A stretch of DNA of 64,000 bases from Formicarius rufipectus (GCA_013399695.1 VXAU01000779.1:470527-534526); one strand, 5' to 3'; positions 35,163 through 48,373 are shown, numbered from the stretch's first letter. Notes: generated by a model from the sequence alone, not told the origin. Made by a program: numbers and translations.

Positions 35163-35924
35163 AGTGATTCCACCTATTTCTTCTGTGTCTAAAAATAAAC
35201 AGCACTCTATCAGACAGCTTCCTAAAGAAGTCCTCTGCTGACTCCATTTTGGGGGGGGGGATCTGCTTCTTTGTCTCAGCTCCGGTGGTGGAGACCTGTG
35301 CATCTAGCATTGCATTGCCAATGCAGTGCTTATTTCCCAGTCTACAGTCTCCTTCAAATTTAAAAGCACAAGGACAACATCTTTCACCGTTGCTTGAAGA
35401 AGTCCCAGCTGACAAAACCAAGACCTCCACCAAGTACATGAAGTTCTACAATCCAGCATATACAGTCACCTGAGTTTTAGAAATGTGGCAGCTCAGGCAC
35501 AGAAAGAGTCTGAAGAGGTGGTGAAGGGGTGCCTGTGAGGATTTTGGGAAGGAATTTGACCCACAACACAGCAAGAATTGTCAGTCCCTCGTGTAATTTA
35601 GATGAGGATGGCAGGAGTACATATCATTTCAGCTGTGCTTTATGAGGCTCCCTTGGATGTCCTGATGTGAAATGAGAAGAGATGCCATGTCAGAAAACGC
35701 TGATGGTTTAAACTCATCTCCAGTCTCCCTGTAGGTGAGAATCTCTGTAGCTGTGCCTGTACAGCTGCACAGATTGTGCTGAACAGATGGTCTTCTACAA
35801 AGGAAGGGCAAATCACACCATTGTCCCAAGCAGAAATTCAAATTCCACGTTTACAAGGTTGTTCCTGAATAATGGGGGGGGTTTTAGTTCAAAACTATGC
35901 ATACCCAAGATGCCAACATGCTCC

Positions 35925-36405
35925 CAGGTTTGGGATGCCCACACAGGGGAGATGGAGCTGCTGGAGAGTCCAGAGAGGCACCAGGATGGGCAGAGGATGG
36001 AGCAGCTCTGCTGGGAGGAAAGGCTGGCAGGGCTGGGATTGTCCAGCCTGGAGAGGAGAAGCTTTGGGGGAACCTCATTGTGGCCTTGCAGGACCTGAAG
36101 GGGAGAAGATAAAAGATGGAAAGAGACCATTTACAAAGGCCTGGAGGGATAGGACAAAGGGGAATGGCTTCAAACTGAAAGAGGGCAGGGTTAGATGGGA
36201 CGTTGGGAAGAAATCCTTCCCTGGGAGAGTGGGCAGCCCCTGGCACAGGTTGCCCAGAGAAGTTGTGGCTGCCCCATCCCTGGAAGTGTCCAAGGGCTGG
36301 TTGGAGCATCGTTGGCTAGTGGAAGGTGTCCCTGCCCATGGCAGAGGGTGGAATGGAATGAGCTTTAAGGTCCCTTCCAATCCCAAACTGTTCTGTGCTT
36401 TTTAG
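35925..36405 (+). mobile_element. CR1 LINE 3' fragment, ~480 bp
   Basis: Well-preserved CR1 3' end: GAGGCACCAGGATGGGCAGAGG, GAGCAGCTCTGCTGGGAGGAAAGGCTGG, CCTTGCAGGACCTGAAGGGG, ACAGGTTGCCCAGAGAAG, GCTGCCCCATCCCTGGAAG, then TTTAAGGTCCCTTCCAATCCCAAAC. The overlapping open frames are translations of the repeat, not genes. Confidence 0.95.
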
Positions 36406-39154
36406 TGTACAGGTAAACTGATTTCCAGTTAAAATTGTTTTCTCAGGGGGCAAAGCAAACCAGGCCATTTTTGTTTCTGCTGGAGCAGTGATAACATCTG
36501 GTGCTGTATCTTCTGGCTGTATTTATGCATGTGAAGAAAAGCACTTACCTTATTGGATAAGAGGGTAGTTCATCAACACAGTCACATAATCCATAAACAT
36601 TTCTCTTTCATAAGCTCTTATCACATTACCACTGATTATTCAGAAAAAGAAAAAAAAAAAAAGAATTAGTGTTATATGACATCCTGCCCTTAATTATTTT
36701 TAGCCTTAAGGGTGATTAAAATACGCTATGGAACAGGAAGGTAAAGTGGGGAGAAACCTGAGGCAGGACTGGAAACGGAGTGATGGTATAAACATGGAAA
36801 CCACTTCAAAGACCTGCAAGAAGAAGTTGCAACTCTGTTTCATGAACTGCAACCAGCATATATCTGGTCCAGGCATGGGCCAGAATGCCACGGTGTGCCA
36901 AGGGCTCCGTTTGCCAACCCAACCCATTTGCCATGCTCAAAAGCTAAGGCATCACAGTTCACCACTCAAAGCTGTGAGCAAGAGTAAGCCAAAATAAAAT
37001 AAATCTAGATGTTTTCTGAATTGTGGAAGCGATACGCTGAAGGTGAATGTAAGCCTTGAGAGATTTTATAAAGGAAAATCTATAGATTCAAGTTACTCAA
37101 AAAATATTCATTAAAAACCTTCTCTTTATACAATTCACCAAGAATCACGTGGATTTCTCTGTAAGATCATGATTCATTACTTACTAGAGGTAGAAAAATT
37201 AACTCCAGAGGTGGAATCAGTTCAGGAACTAGTGAATGTGTGAAGCTGCTCTTACAGAAGCAACAAAAGATGATGTTTAGTGGTTTTATTATAGCAAACC
37301 TGACTGCAGTAGAAGAGAAATGGTAGTAAGAAATTATTTATGGCTAGATTTTGTGTCATCTGCCTCATGCCTGGTAGCATGGTTAGGTTTACTTTAATAA
37401 AAACATGGGAAACAGTCTTAGTACCTGGTTTAAAGGTTACTACTGTTCTTTCAAAGAATCTAACCTTATCCTGGGCTCCCTGCCAAACTGTGTTAGCTAA
37501 AACCATTTGATTCTGCTCCTTTTTAAAGACACTGTCATGCCATGTGGAGTTCACTGAAACACTGAGAATTGCTTCTTGCCATCTGAAACTTGGTTTATAC
37601 CCTTGTCATTAGTCTTGGCCTTCCATCCTACACAAAAAAATGTCTTGCTCATGACACAAAGTCCTGCTTAAAGCTTGTGGGGAGCACCACTCAACAAAAA
37701 GAACATGCTCTGCTCACCCGTGAGGGTTCCCTGCTGTTCATCACAGGGTCAGGATTGGAGAACAAGTAGATCTGGCCCAAAACAGCAGCAGCCAGTGGGG
37801 TGTGGCAGTGCTGGGGCATCTATTAGCAAAATGAGCTTTTAAAAGCCAAGGCAGAAACGTTGGTGAAAGGCTGAGCGTGAAGGATGTAATTGAGATGTCA
37901 GGATGTGTCAGAGATACCACTGTCAAATCTGATCTGTCGCTGTTATCTATGGAATTCACTCACAGAGTTTCAGCTCCAGACAATCAGCAGCCTGCAGTAA
38001 ATGCCGGGAGTGTGTCCAAACACCCTTCTGGAATGAGACAGTAAAGTGGCCTGGATTGCTGCCTTCACAAAGCCAGGACCTCTGAGGTCTTCACTGCTGG
38101 TCTGTTCTTCTCTCACTTTCGCAAAATGAAAGGAAATACAAGTTTATCTCTGGTTGATTATAGCACCAGTCTTGCTGCTTCGATGGAAGTCCATAAAAAT
38201 TAGAATCATCATAGCCTGTAATTTAAACAGATTGCCAGAACAAAACAAAGCCAGCTGATGTTCAAAAAACAAACCTGTTCAACCTCTGCAGAGGTTTCCC
38301 CCATCAGCCTCTGGTGAGGATGGATGCCACTGGGATTAATTGGCCTCTGCAGACCTGTTGTCTTCATTCTGAACAGCTGCCAACCCAATTCATACATCCT
38401 GCTTTAGCACAGTGACCAGGCAGCTTCTGGAGGCTCTTTTAATTCCCTCACCTCTACTGTGACAATGGCTTAGCTCTGTGGTGTAAATATATGTGCATTT
38501 CCTCATGCAGAAATAATGACATAATCACAATTTTGGTTACAAGTCTCTGACAAAATTATTTCAGTTGTCTGTGTCAGAGAGAGGTACTGTAGATACTGCA
38601 GACTGTCAGCTTCGGCTGTGGTTATAGAAAATGAACCTTCATGTCCTCATTACTGAGCACTCACAGTGATCAGAAAGCCAGTCTACTGTTACAGAGAGTC
38701 AGAGTTTAAAGCAGAAATAAAAAGCACTCCTGCTAAAACTAAAGTTGCATTGTCACACAGGGAAATCTCATAAGATCTCTCTCTCTGTCATTCCCAAACA
38801 TACTGCATTCAACAAGACAAATTATATGAAATGTTTCATCCTGAAAGAAGTTGCAAAGCAGCCATTTCTCTACAGTACAAATGGAAAAATTTGTGTGTGC
38901 ACGACTTATTTATCAATTTTATATATGTAGTGTCTTTTATTTCAATGCTTAACAATCGGGTAGCTCACTGTTTTATCATTTCCATGTTTATACCACTGTA
39001 AGTATCAGAAGGATCAGCTGAAAAGATTCTTAAATGTAGACATGATAGACTCTAACAAGTCAGCACATCAAAATTTTTATTGCTATTTGCAACATTCAAA
39101 AAGAAACCCTTTCCTCATCAGAGGCAAATCACCCTATTTGGAAACAAGTCAACT

Positions 39155-39355
39155 ATTCCAGGCAGGAGCAGGTTGGGCAGAGAAGCTGTGGCTGCCCCAT
39201 CCCTGGGAGTGACCCAGGTCAGGCTGGACAGAGCTTGGAGCAGCCTGGGATGCTGGAAGGTGTCCCTGCCCATGGCAGGGGGTGGCACTGGGTGGTTCTT
39301 TGAGGTCCCTTCCAACCCAAACCTTTCTATGATTTTATGATTCTGTGATTGCCCT
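39155..39355 (+). mobile_element. CR1 LINE 3' terminal fragment
   Basis: It begins at GGCAGGAGCAGGTTGGGCAG and shows AGAAGCTGTGGCTGCCCC, GGAAGGTGTCCCTGCCCATG and GAGGTCCCTTCCAACCCAAA. It ends in the typical CR1 terminus TCTATGATTTTATGATTCTGTGATT. Confidence 0.95.
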
Positions 39356-40576
39356 TATAAAGACAAAAACATTTCACAGCCTATTTGACCTCGTCTTTTT
39401 TAATACAATTAAAATTACAATAAACCTGTATATAAAGAGTAGCATTTAACACTTTATTACCTTCATATTACGCAAAGCAGAGATTGAACAACCTCTGTGG
39501 TGGGTCCCTGCATCTGGTGCAGTAGGGATGAGCAAGATGTAGTAAATTTTTGTGAGGAATGGGAAACTTTTATTGTGCTCCAGTAACATAACAACGTGAT
39601 GTTTTGTCGGCTTCTTTTGCTCAAGTGCTGAATGAGTCCTGTTAACAGAACACAACACATTACATGAGTTGGAAATCCCTGGAGGAGGTGATGCCTTGTG
39701 ACTGGATCAACATGCAGATTTTCTTGATTAATACAACTGGAAACATCCCAGGACAGAGGGTCTGCTTGTCTCCAGACAAAGATCAAATCTAATTGTCAAA
39801 GTTTATCAGATGGATCTGACTGATTTGACCTGACTGAGAGACAAAAGCTCCTTTCAAATGAACACTCATAAAACTGATCTCATTGCATCTTTCCAACACT
39901 TTAAATTCAAGGCAAGCAATAACCCATTGAAAGGCTGCTGGAAACAGTTCTTGCTGATGGAATGGGGTAACTTGCATTGTTGTGGCACAGCTGAAAGAGC
40001 AATTGTTTCCCAGCCCTATGCACGATGCTGAAACTTCAAACACCTCACACCTGTTGAGATCACATCTGTATTGGTTCCCTCCGAAAGGAGAAGCTTCATA
40101 TTAAACTCGCTACAGACCAGCAAGAGTTTAGCATGAGTGTGTACTGAGTAGAAGAGATTTGTCCTTTCTTTGGTACACTAAGTGTTCTGCAAGTCTCATA
40201 AATAATTTTTAAAGCCACCTACTGTGATAAAATATGTAGCCAGGCTGTGACTGGAATACCGTGAGAAACTGATGTTGAGGGTTCTGTGTCTTTCCAACGC
40301 GTTTTCAGTCTCTCACCTGGGATCTCTCCACCTCCCTTCTAATCCCTGGGAAAAATTTTTAATGTGTTTGTTGTGTAACATCCATTGTAAACATCCAGTT
40401 TACAATATGCAGATTATTACCAGCAGGATGGTTGTGTTTGAGTTAACATATGAAATACTCTGTGTGCTCACAGAGAGTGGTGTGCTCGTCTTCTCCAAGA
40501 GCACTTGAACTCAACCAACTTATCTGGTTCAGTCATTTCATTAGTGTTGGGGTGGATTTTTGGTGTTGGTTGGGGT

Positions 40577-40648
40577 GTTTTTGTTTTTGGTTGTTTTTTT
40601 GTTTGTTTGTTTGTTTGTTTGTTTGTTGTTTTGTTTTGGGGTTTTTTT
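40577..40648. repeat. (GTTT)n tract
   Basis: About nine GTTT units within a T/G-rich stretch. The two long open frames across it are products of the repeat. Confidence 0.9.
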
Positions 40649-43600
40649 GCGGGGAGGTTGTTTTGTTTTATGGAAAGCTGCAGTATAATGTTAGTCTTAG
40701 TGTGGCATTTTATTTTGACTTTCTTTCATTTTCCAGCAATTTATTGCAGACCAGAATGAAAACCAAACCCTCAAAGTGAAAAAAAAACACTGGTGGTCTC
40801 AGACATTGTATTGTGTCAGGTAATGTAATCATTGTAAATATTACTTTTTCCCTGAAAGAAATAATAAAGGAGCTCACATTATCCTGAGAAAACTCTGACT
40901 GCAGGCTTTCCTAGATCTATGAAGTTGGGGGAAAGCAATCTGAATTGAATCCACACTTCATACCTGATTAAAATGGGTAAAAAATAGGTAGTTCAAGGCA
41001 CGCTATGTGTTTTTATAAGCATAGTGTCGTCCCCCCCCCCAAACCCCAAACTGTGCACCTATTTTCATTTTCTTGGTAAATAGTGCCCTCTGCAGCATCC
41101 CTTCAACTTTTGCCAGGTTCTGCGTACAATGCACTCTGACTGACCCTTAATGCATCACAGGCAAGGGACACAGTGCCAAAAACACAAAATCCCAGGAAAT
41201 CTGCGTGGCCCTCATGCTTTGCAGTGTATGCTGGAGGTCTAGTTTCCCAGGCTGCAGTCAGCATCGAGGAAAATGTTTCCTAGATTTGAGAGAGACACAG
41301 CATCTGAAATGAAGGCAAAAGCCAGACACAAGTAAAGCAAAAACAACCCTACTCATTAAAGCAGTTATAACAGTATTATTTGGCATACAGCTATATATGA
41401 TCCTTTCCAGCAGTGATAGTATGCATTTTTATGATGTCTTTCAGCTAAGGGTTATATTTAATAAGGATTAACTATTTATTCCTGTGAGATTTGTAGTGTG
41501 TGATACACATTATTAACAGCATTTACAGCATAACTGATTTATTTTCCTCATTTGTTTTTATTCTATTAATTTTAAAAGATCGGTATATGCTGTAGCGTGT
41601 GTCTCTTTAATCCTAAATTCATTCTAAAGACCTTTCAGTGATGACAGCAGTTTCTAGGTCAGACATTTTCTCCTCTGACATTCTCCCTGTACATAATTTG
41701 TCTTGCATTGTACAGTCTCTTATTCAAAGGGAACTTTTAATCTTTTATGGAGACTCAGTAGTCCCTGATTCATAAAACAGTAAGCTCGGCCAGAAAATGA
41801 AAGCTGGGATGAGAAAAATAAGAGCTAGACAAACATCTGTAAGGGATGGTTTAGCCTTAATTGGAGCCAGAACATTGACTTGGTGGCCTCATGAGATCAT
41901 CTTCGTTACCAGTCTCATTTTTTATTACTCCATGAAAACCTTTTCTAGATCAGAGCTCCCCTCTTTCTATTGTATATCTCAGAGGAGGGGAGAGCTAAGC
42001 ACTTAACCTCGTGTTTTGGGGCATTTCATCCAGCTCCCAACCCAACTTCAGAAACTATCCTTTGAAATATAGCTACATAATATATATTGTGCATTTAATA
42101 AGTAATCCCTAGTGCTTTCTCTGAATATTAGTAGCTAGAGCTACACAACTCCTTCCTTTTCACTTCCTGACCAGCAAAGCTGCAATTGTTTTAACCTGGG
42201 GATCTGCACCACATTTTTCTGTTCTGTTGGATAATTCACTCTCTTGCAAGCAGTTCACTAAGTGTGAGATAAAAGCTGTTGTTTGAAAAATGACTGTGAC
42301 TTCTTCAGTCACCTCTGGATGAACAGAAGAGTCTATGAGCAATTGACACTGGGGAAGAATTTACTGAGGTAAAATATTCCAAAGCTGTTGACATTTTGGG
42401 GTGTTTGGTCCTGCAAATTCAAGGCAAGATACTTTCATCTTGAATTTGCAGCCATGAATATACATTTGTGGAGGGAAGAGGGAAAAAAAAGAAGTCCCTG
42501 CTTCTGTCATGCCATAGAAACTGAATTGCATAGATGGTGCAAGTAGGGCCAGATAAAGGGCAAGAGAAAGAGGGACAAGATGAGCACTGAATGAATCCTT
42601 GCTTCTCAGGTTGTTCCTTCTTCATCCTTCCTCTCTCAGATTAGCTTGGAGCCTACAAGTAGATAAAGAAGTCACGTGGAGGCAAATAAACACTCCTTCA
42701 TATTATATGGGCATATTCCAAATACACTTGCCCCTCTGAGAATTTTTTAATGGATAAAAATGTATTTGTTTTTCCTGAGACTTTTTAGGAACATCTTTAT
42801 CTATTCAGGTGACTGAGCTATGTTTCTCCCACCACCACCAGGCTACCATAGTCCTGCTGTAGCTGTCGAACAGCATTGTGGTTGGTCTGAAGCATCAGGA
42901 GGGTGGGTTTTGAAGGTGGTGCTTCAAAATCCAGGGACTCTGCACAGTTCTGGGATCACCCTTGGTCGTGCAGTGTTCTGTTTAAAATTGTTTGCACCAG
43001 GTGTGTGAAACTAGGAAAAAGGTAAGAGCCCACAGGATGCAAAGTTACCAGAAATCCAATTTATCCTTGATATTTGCTTTTGGTATTTTTAGAGTCATAG
43101 GAGAAAATTTTCTCTTAACCTTTAGTTTTAATCAGTGTTGGCTGTTCTTAGGTAAAGGAGCAAGAAGGGAAAATAATAAAAGAAATGTTAAGCTTGTAGC
43201 ATATTTGCCATCAGACCTTTATTTTTTTTCTCCTTCCTGAAAGATAAATATATTTTATGCAGATAATACCTGAGAAGTAGTAGGTTCACTGAACTCTCCC
43301 AGTTCATACAGGTCTAATTTCTGGAAACACCTTCGCAAGTCTGCATGACCATCACTCCTAAATGAGTTCCTTGCTACCTGTAATTAATGGAAGCTAATGA
43401 AATAAATGAGGAAAACTGATTGATTTCATATAATTTTTTCCCAATTAGCCCAAGGAACACTTTAAGTCTTCTGACAAATTATGTTATCCTCCTTGCACAA
43501 GTATGTTGTTTGTATGCCTGTACAGTCTTGCTTAGACCTATTGAAGAGGAGTTTAAAAAATTCATATTATATTTGATTTAGTTTGTTGAGACAAGTCAGG

Positions 43601-45483
43601 GCTGTGCCCACACAGGGATAAATGTTACTGCAAAATTGACTTGGCTGGAAGGGGGACAGTGAGCACAGAGATTCAGGTCTCACAGGGAAGGTCTGACTAA
43701 ATCTGTGTCAGTGGCATCACTTGATAACAACTCTTTTTCCTTCCACACATCTTGTGTTAGTAGCTACCCATCTGTCTGGACACAGAGGAAATTGGATAAA
43801 TTCTGGAGTGCTCTCAGCTTATTGTAATAATATAATCATTGTATTAATGCCTTTAATAAGTTCCTACTTGGGCAATCTTCACAAATGCTTCATATTTGAG
43901 GATTTAATAAAAATGTTCATTTTAAATGTTCAACGTTATTCAAGCAGGATTTTATGGAGATAGTATATGGTTTCATCTTTCAATCTCTTCCTGTGGACAC
44001 ATGGGTAATAAAAGTATATGTATGAGAATTTGTCTTTAATAAGAGCCATATATTTGACCAAGGCAAGACTCGAAGAGCAGACGAGTTCATTTTCAGATTT
44101 CAAAGGGACCTATAAAAAACCTATTCATCTGCCTTAATAATGCCAGTGCTGAGACTTGAATTTACCACTTCTTCGTAAATGCTACTTACAATTTAATTTC
44201 AGGTGTTCTGCATGGAGTACACATTAAAATTCAGGTTCACGGAACTTACAGCTTCTTATCCATCCAGGCTTCCAATGGCCTGCGTTAAGATCTTTGGAGT
44301 CCCAATAAAGAGACTGAAAGATGCCTTTTATTTTTAAAACATCATGAGAACAATAATGAGTAAGCGAGTGTGAAAAACTCTACGCTTGCAAAGTCCTGTA
44401 GATGTGTCTGTAATACTGATGATAATTCTGGCAGCAGACAAAGTGTTTTAAGTCCTACTTTATAGCAAGCATGACTATGAAGTTTTCCTGCTCTTCCAGT
44501 GGCATGTTACTCTTTACTTCCTCCTTGGAGTAAAAGGAATATGGAAGGAGGACCATTTAGTCCTCCCAGGCTAGAAGGGCAGGGACTCAAGTGTAGAGGA
44601 CACTCTCCGGAAAAACTGAATCAAAAGTACTTTTCGCCCATAGGTTTTAAGACCTGCATTGCTATAGTGGCTGAATAGCAACTTCTGCTCCCAAGATGTC
44701 AGGGGAAAATAGTACCAGTGTCTCTGCTGTTCCACTTGGAGAAGAGGATTTTTATGACATGATGGCAGATTATCCCAAATATGTCTTGAACTTTTCATGT
44801 TAATGAATTTGTTTCTTCCTATTGTTTTTCTGTAGTTACAGACAAGTTTTTATCATCACTTCTAGAAAGACATGGGTTTACTCATCCAGCAACTGCCAAT
44901 AAAAGTTGGCTAAGTTGGGTAGAAACTGCAGTTCTTAGGTAGACGATGAAGAAATTAAAAAGTGAAAGTTCTGTGGAGGGAGAAACAGGAGCAGATACAC
45001 TGTAATTTCTTAATGACCATTTTTAAGGTGTAGGAGTTTCCTTGTTTGTTTAGTTTTGGTAAATAGACATGTTGATTTAGAAAGCAAATTTTGATTATAA
45101 AATCCTTCTCAGATTGGAGCCCACGAATCACTGCCTGAATTGACGAATGTCTATAAAGCTCTTTTTCATTTGAATCTACAAAAATAATGCAGAATATGGA
45201 TGAAAGTTTGAGAAGACAGCAAAGAGCAACTCCTCATAGCACTCATATGTTAAAAAGTACTCAGTTTAATCATCTGAAGAGATATTGTAATAGTTGTCTT
45301 GCTGTGGTAGGACACTAAACCTGCTTTAAAATGATTCACCACAGGGAGAACATATCACTGAAGAAAGTTTTCATTGACAGTAATTTAATGCTGTATGAAG
45401 CTAGCTGCTGAACTTCCAAGAGGCTAGTCTTCATTTAAACATTTCCTTAAATTAACTCACTTCTTGTGATTTAGAATGTAAGT

Positions 45484-45551
45484 AAAAAAAACCCAAACAA
45501 ACAAACAAACAAACAAAAAACAAACAAACAAACAAACAAACAAACAAAACC
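45484..45551. repeat. (CAAA)n microsatellite
   Basis: Sixty-eight bases, mostly perfect CAAA units interrupted once by a run of six A. Confidence 0.95.
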
Positions 45552-46506
45552 CCACATATTTTGAAAGAGAAAACCTGTAGGCATGAAGCTACAGAACTGA
45601 TATTCTGTAAAGCAGACCAACAGATAAAAAAAAACCACCACACACAGAGAACTGGAGTCCTTGGAAGGTGGAAAAACATTGCCTTTTAGAAGATGTTATT
45701 TTTGCCTCCTCATCACTAACACTTTTCTTTTGCTTTTTAATCTCCCAGCAAACAGTCTAGTAGTTGGAGACTGAAACAGATTTGTACTTACACAGAGACA
45801 GCTGAAAATGTAAGAGAAATCTCCACAGAGGATGCAAACACCTCTCCTGCCTGTGAATGCCATCCAAACTTTAATTAATCATGCCCAATATCAATTAAGT
45901 GCAAATTCATTTAAGTGTGTTACTCTTAAATTATTCTTAGCCAGCATTTAGCAAAGTTGCCATAAACTACTTTTGTTGGGAAAATTCTTTTAAATTCTGA
46001 TATGTTCTGATATGAACAAAGCCTGGGAGAGAAAGATGTATTGTTGGATTTGGACATGTGGAATGCAGAATTTATGGATCACAAGGACTCTTAGCAGAAA
46101 GCAGTAGATAAAGAAGAGACTAACAAAGAGTCAGTATATGTGTTGGAAAGTGCCTACTGGTGGAACAAGACACCAGAAAGATTAAAAATACAGAGTAATT
46201 AATAAAAAGTGAGAAATCAAACACCAATAGATGATCGAACACCAAGTAATGAAAAAAGCATGTAATTTAGAACCAATGAACATTAATTTATTTGTTTGTT
46301 AACAATGTATAAGTAGGTGAAAAGCTTCTCTATCAGCTTCCTCGCGGAGGCCAAGATTGTGTCAGTCACTCGTGGGCAAGAAAAAGTTCCTCACTCGCCA
46401 ACACTGAAAACACAACGCTAGAGGGTTTCCTTCTTCCCAGCGATGTCGGAGGATTCGGTAACAGAAGCAATACCCAGAGACTGTGCCAAGGCAATAGACA
46501 TTTATC

Positions 46507-46512
46507 TTTATT
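46507..46512 (-). terminator. Polyadenylation signal of the RING gene
   Basis: AATAAA on the minus strand (TTTATT on the plus strand) lies 155 bases past the RING gene stop codon and is the first such hexamer downstream of it. It would end the transcript near 46490. Confidence 0.65.
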
Positions 46513-46666
46513 TTCTCGACGAAAGCCTTGCTCCATCCAAGCACCGACACCGCCCGGTGCGGCCAGCGGGGACCCTCCGCTTTCGGCGTCACTGTCGGGG
46601 TCGCGGGATGTGAGTGGAGCCCTTCCAGGCCAGTCCTGCGGCCACTTTCGCTTCTTCCAGCCCCTT

Positions 46667-47533
46667 CTAGGGCTGCCCGCACCCCGCGGGGACGGGCGCG
46701 GCCGGGTGGCATCGGGGACTCGCCTGGAGAGCATCCTCCGGCGCGCCGGCTCCTGCCTCCTCCCCGCTGGAATTCGGGATGCTGCTGGATGCGGGGGCGC
46801 GTCCCTGGAGGGCGGTGGGGACACGGATGTCCCCAGGGCTCTGTCCCTCCGCCCTGGGGCCGTGGGAGCGCCGCAGCCTCTGCACCTCCTGGCTGCACTG
46901 CGTCTCGATGATGTCGACAATGCCGTGGACCAGCGGGGCGGTGTGTTCCTTCAGGCGAACCTGCAGCCTCTGCACCAGCACATCCCTGTCTGGGCCGAAG
47001 GTGCAGAGGGCGAGCAGGACGCTACTCTCTGCCACCTTCACCTGCCACCACTTGTCCCCGTGTATCACCTCCAGCCCTTGCCGCAGCCAGGTGCGCACCG
47101 GGTCCAGGAGGTTCCTTCGCCTCCGGAAAAGCTCTGCCCAGAGCTCGGGCAGGATTCCACCCACAGCCTGTGGCCCTGCAGACCCTTGCCCGGCTGGGGA
47201 CAGCGTGCCCTGAGAGGAGGAGAAGGAGGAGGAGGAGGAGGCAGGTGGTGCCCTAGAGGTGCTTTCACCCCGGCTGCCAGGAGCATCCCTCGCCAGGCTG
47301 CCGGCCTCGGGTGCCTCTCTGGGGTGCCAGAGGGAGGACTGCAGGCAGTCCTCCTCCCTCTCGCAGAAGCTGACGGTGGAGATGGGCGTCCTGCAGAGCG
47401 GGCAGGTGCGGTTCTCCCTCACCCAGCGCAGGATGCAGCCCAGGCAGAACTGGTGGCAGCAGGGCATGGAGTAGGCGGCGTCTCCCAGGGCATTACAGCA
47501 GATGGGGCAGCTCCACTCCCCTCCCGTGGCCAT
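46667..47533 (-). CDS. Single-exon C3HC4 RING protein, Topors-like E3 ubiquitin ligase
   Basis: This is a 288-residue open frame, read from ATG at 47533 to TAG at 46667, with no intron. Residues 9-47 are a canonical C3HC4 RING: C9-x2-C12-x12-C25-x-H27-x2-C30-x2-C33-x10-C44-x2-C47, with the usual PIC, HQFC and CPLC contexts, so it should bind two zinc ions and an E2 enzyme. A Ser/Pro-rich linker (about 85-125) includes a run of serines. Residues 126-220 form a helical, Leu/Arg/Trp-rich region (LWAELFRRRRNLL, WLRQGLEVI, LVHGIVDII). A low-complexity tail follows. RING plus this second domain fits the Topors-like single-exon genes annotated in many bird genomes; true TOPORS is far longer. The GC content is much higher than in the flanks. 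A TATA box 54 bases upstream and an AATAAA 155 bases downstream suggest an expressed gene, not a dead retrocopy. The last ~45 residues may be shifted in frame (see findings). RING is certain; the Topors assignment is probable. Confidence 0.85.
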   Translation of the reverse strand: MATGGEWSCPICCNALGDAAYSMPCCHQFCLGCILRWVRENRTCPLCRTPISTVSFCEREEDCLQSSLWHPREAPEAGSLARDAPGSRGESTSRAPPASSSSSFSSSQGTLSPAGQGSAGPQAVGGILPELWAELFRRRRNLLDPVRTWLRQGLEVIHGDKWWQVKVAESSVLLALCTFGPDRDVLVQRLQVRLKEHTAPLVHGIVDIIETQCSQEVQRLRRSHGPRAEGQSPGDIRVPTALQGRAPASSSIPNSSGEEAGAGAPEDALQASPRCHPAAPVPAGCGQP

Positions 47534-47586
47534 GACTTCTCTGTTCCCAGCTAAGGAACCCTCGGAGAACCCACTGCCCGCTCGAA

Positions 47587-47594
47587 TTTATATA
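47587..47594 (-). promoter_or_regulatory. TATA box of the RING gene
   Basis: The minus strand reads TATATAAA 54 bases before the RING gene ATG, which would place the transcription start near 47560 and give a 5' UTR of about 25-30 bases. The 150 bases further upstream contain CRE/half-site-like GTGACATCA and repeated GACGTGG motifs. The combination suggests a regulated, TATA-driven promoter. Confidence 0.7.
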
Positions 47595-48373
47595 GAGTGA
47601 GATCCACGTCCACAGTTCCACGTCCCAGTGATGCCACAGAGCAGCAGCTGATGTCACCCACCCACCGCCCGGTGGTGTCACAGTGGGACGATCTCTTGGC
47701 ACACCTGCCTGGGAAGGTCTGGCGGCTTAAATTCAGTGCACAGCTGCTTAAACACTTTCAGGAATCCTACCTAAAGTTTTAGAGCTGTCTGCATTTTTAA
47801 GGCTACCAAAAAAGTGCAAAAAAAAACCAAACCCAAAACTGAAGCTCTCGCACAGGAAGAGGTAAAGTCTATCCATTAAACAACACTTTTCTTGCATTGG
47901 CCTGAAAATCTGGGGGAAACCCCTCTGAGTTACAGGACTGCTGAGTTTATTTTATTTAATTTTACCCGAGTCACATCCATTTCCACCATCCCTCAGCCTG
48001 GAACTGCACCTGCTGGATATCAGGCAGCAAATAGAATCCAATGTTCATTTCACCACCCACCTTCAAAAAAACCCAGCTGGTGTGATGTGTCTTGGTATCT
48101 TGGCACATCTGAAGAAATGTTGTGACACATGTTCCTGACCAGTTTGACTTCTTACATCAGTTGTGGATTGCAACTCAACGGGAATTAAGATCTCATTAGC
48201 AAACATAATTTCTATAGATTAGCAAAGTTGCATAAAAAGCATAAATAGCATTCAAGAGCTATGAAAAAGCAGATGAAGGCAGAGTTTAGATGTGAGTAAT
48301 ATGTTGAAGAATTCATGCCTTTCAGAAGTTTCAAATCATCCAACTCCAGCAGTTCCTAAGATAATGTAAACAC

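Larger units (their letters stand above)
32891..35924. other. Gene-free sequence
   Basis: It contains simple repeats and a perfect 9-bp-arm inverted repeat at 34513-34532. The stretch 34,390-34,680 lacks visible repeats and could be a conserved non-coding element, which cannot be tested here. Confidence 0.5.
36406..46500. other. Gene-free sequence
   Basis: Only a CR1 terminus (39.2 kb), GTTT, CAAA and a C10 run (41031-41040) stand out. No gene is supported. Confidence 0.6.

Noticed and set aside
35872..36405. 177-codon plus-strand and 141-codon minus-strand frames
   Set aside because: They are translations of a CR1 3' end, which is non-coding UTR.
46362..46920. Two long minus-strand frames (178 and 184 codons) at the 3' end of the RING gene
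   Set aside because: They overlap the called frame and have no start context of their own. Only the possibility that one is a frameshifted tail is kept, as a finding.
46610..47554. 314-codon plus-strand open frame over the RING gene
   Set aside because: It is the antisense shadow of a GC-rich coding region. The minus strand has the zinc-ligand pattern, TATA box and polyadenylation signal, and the plus-strand product has no recognisable domain.
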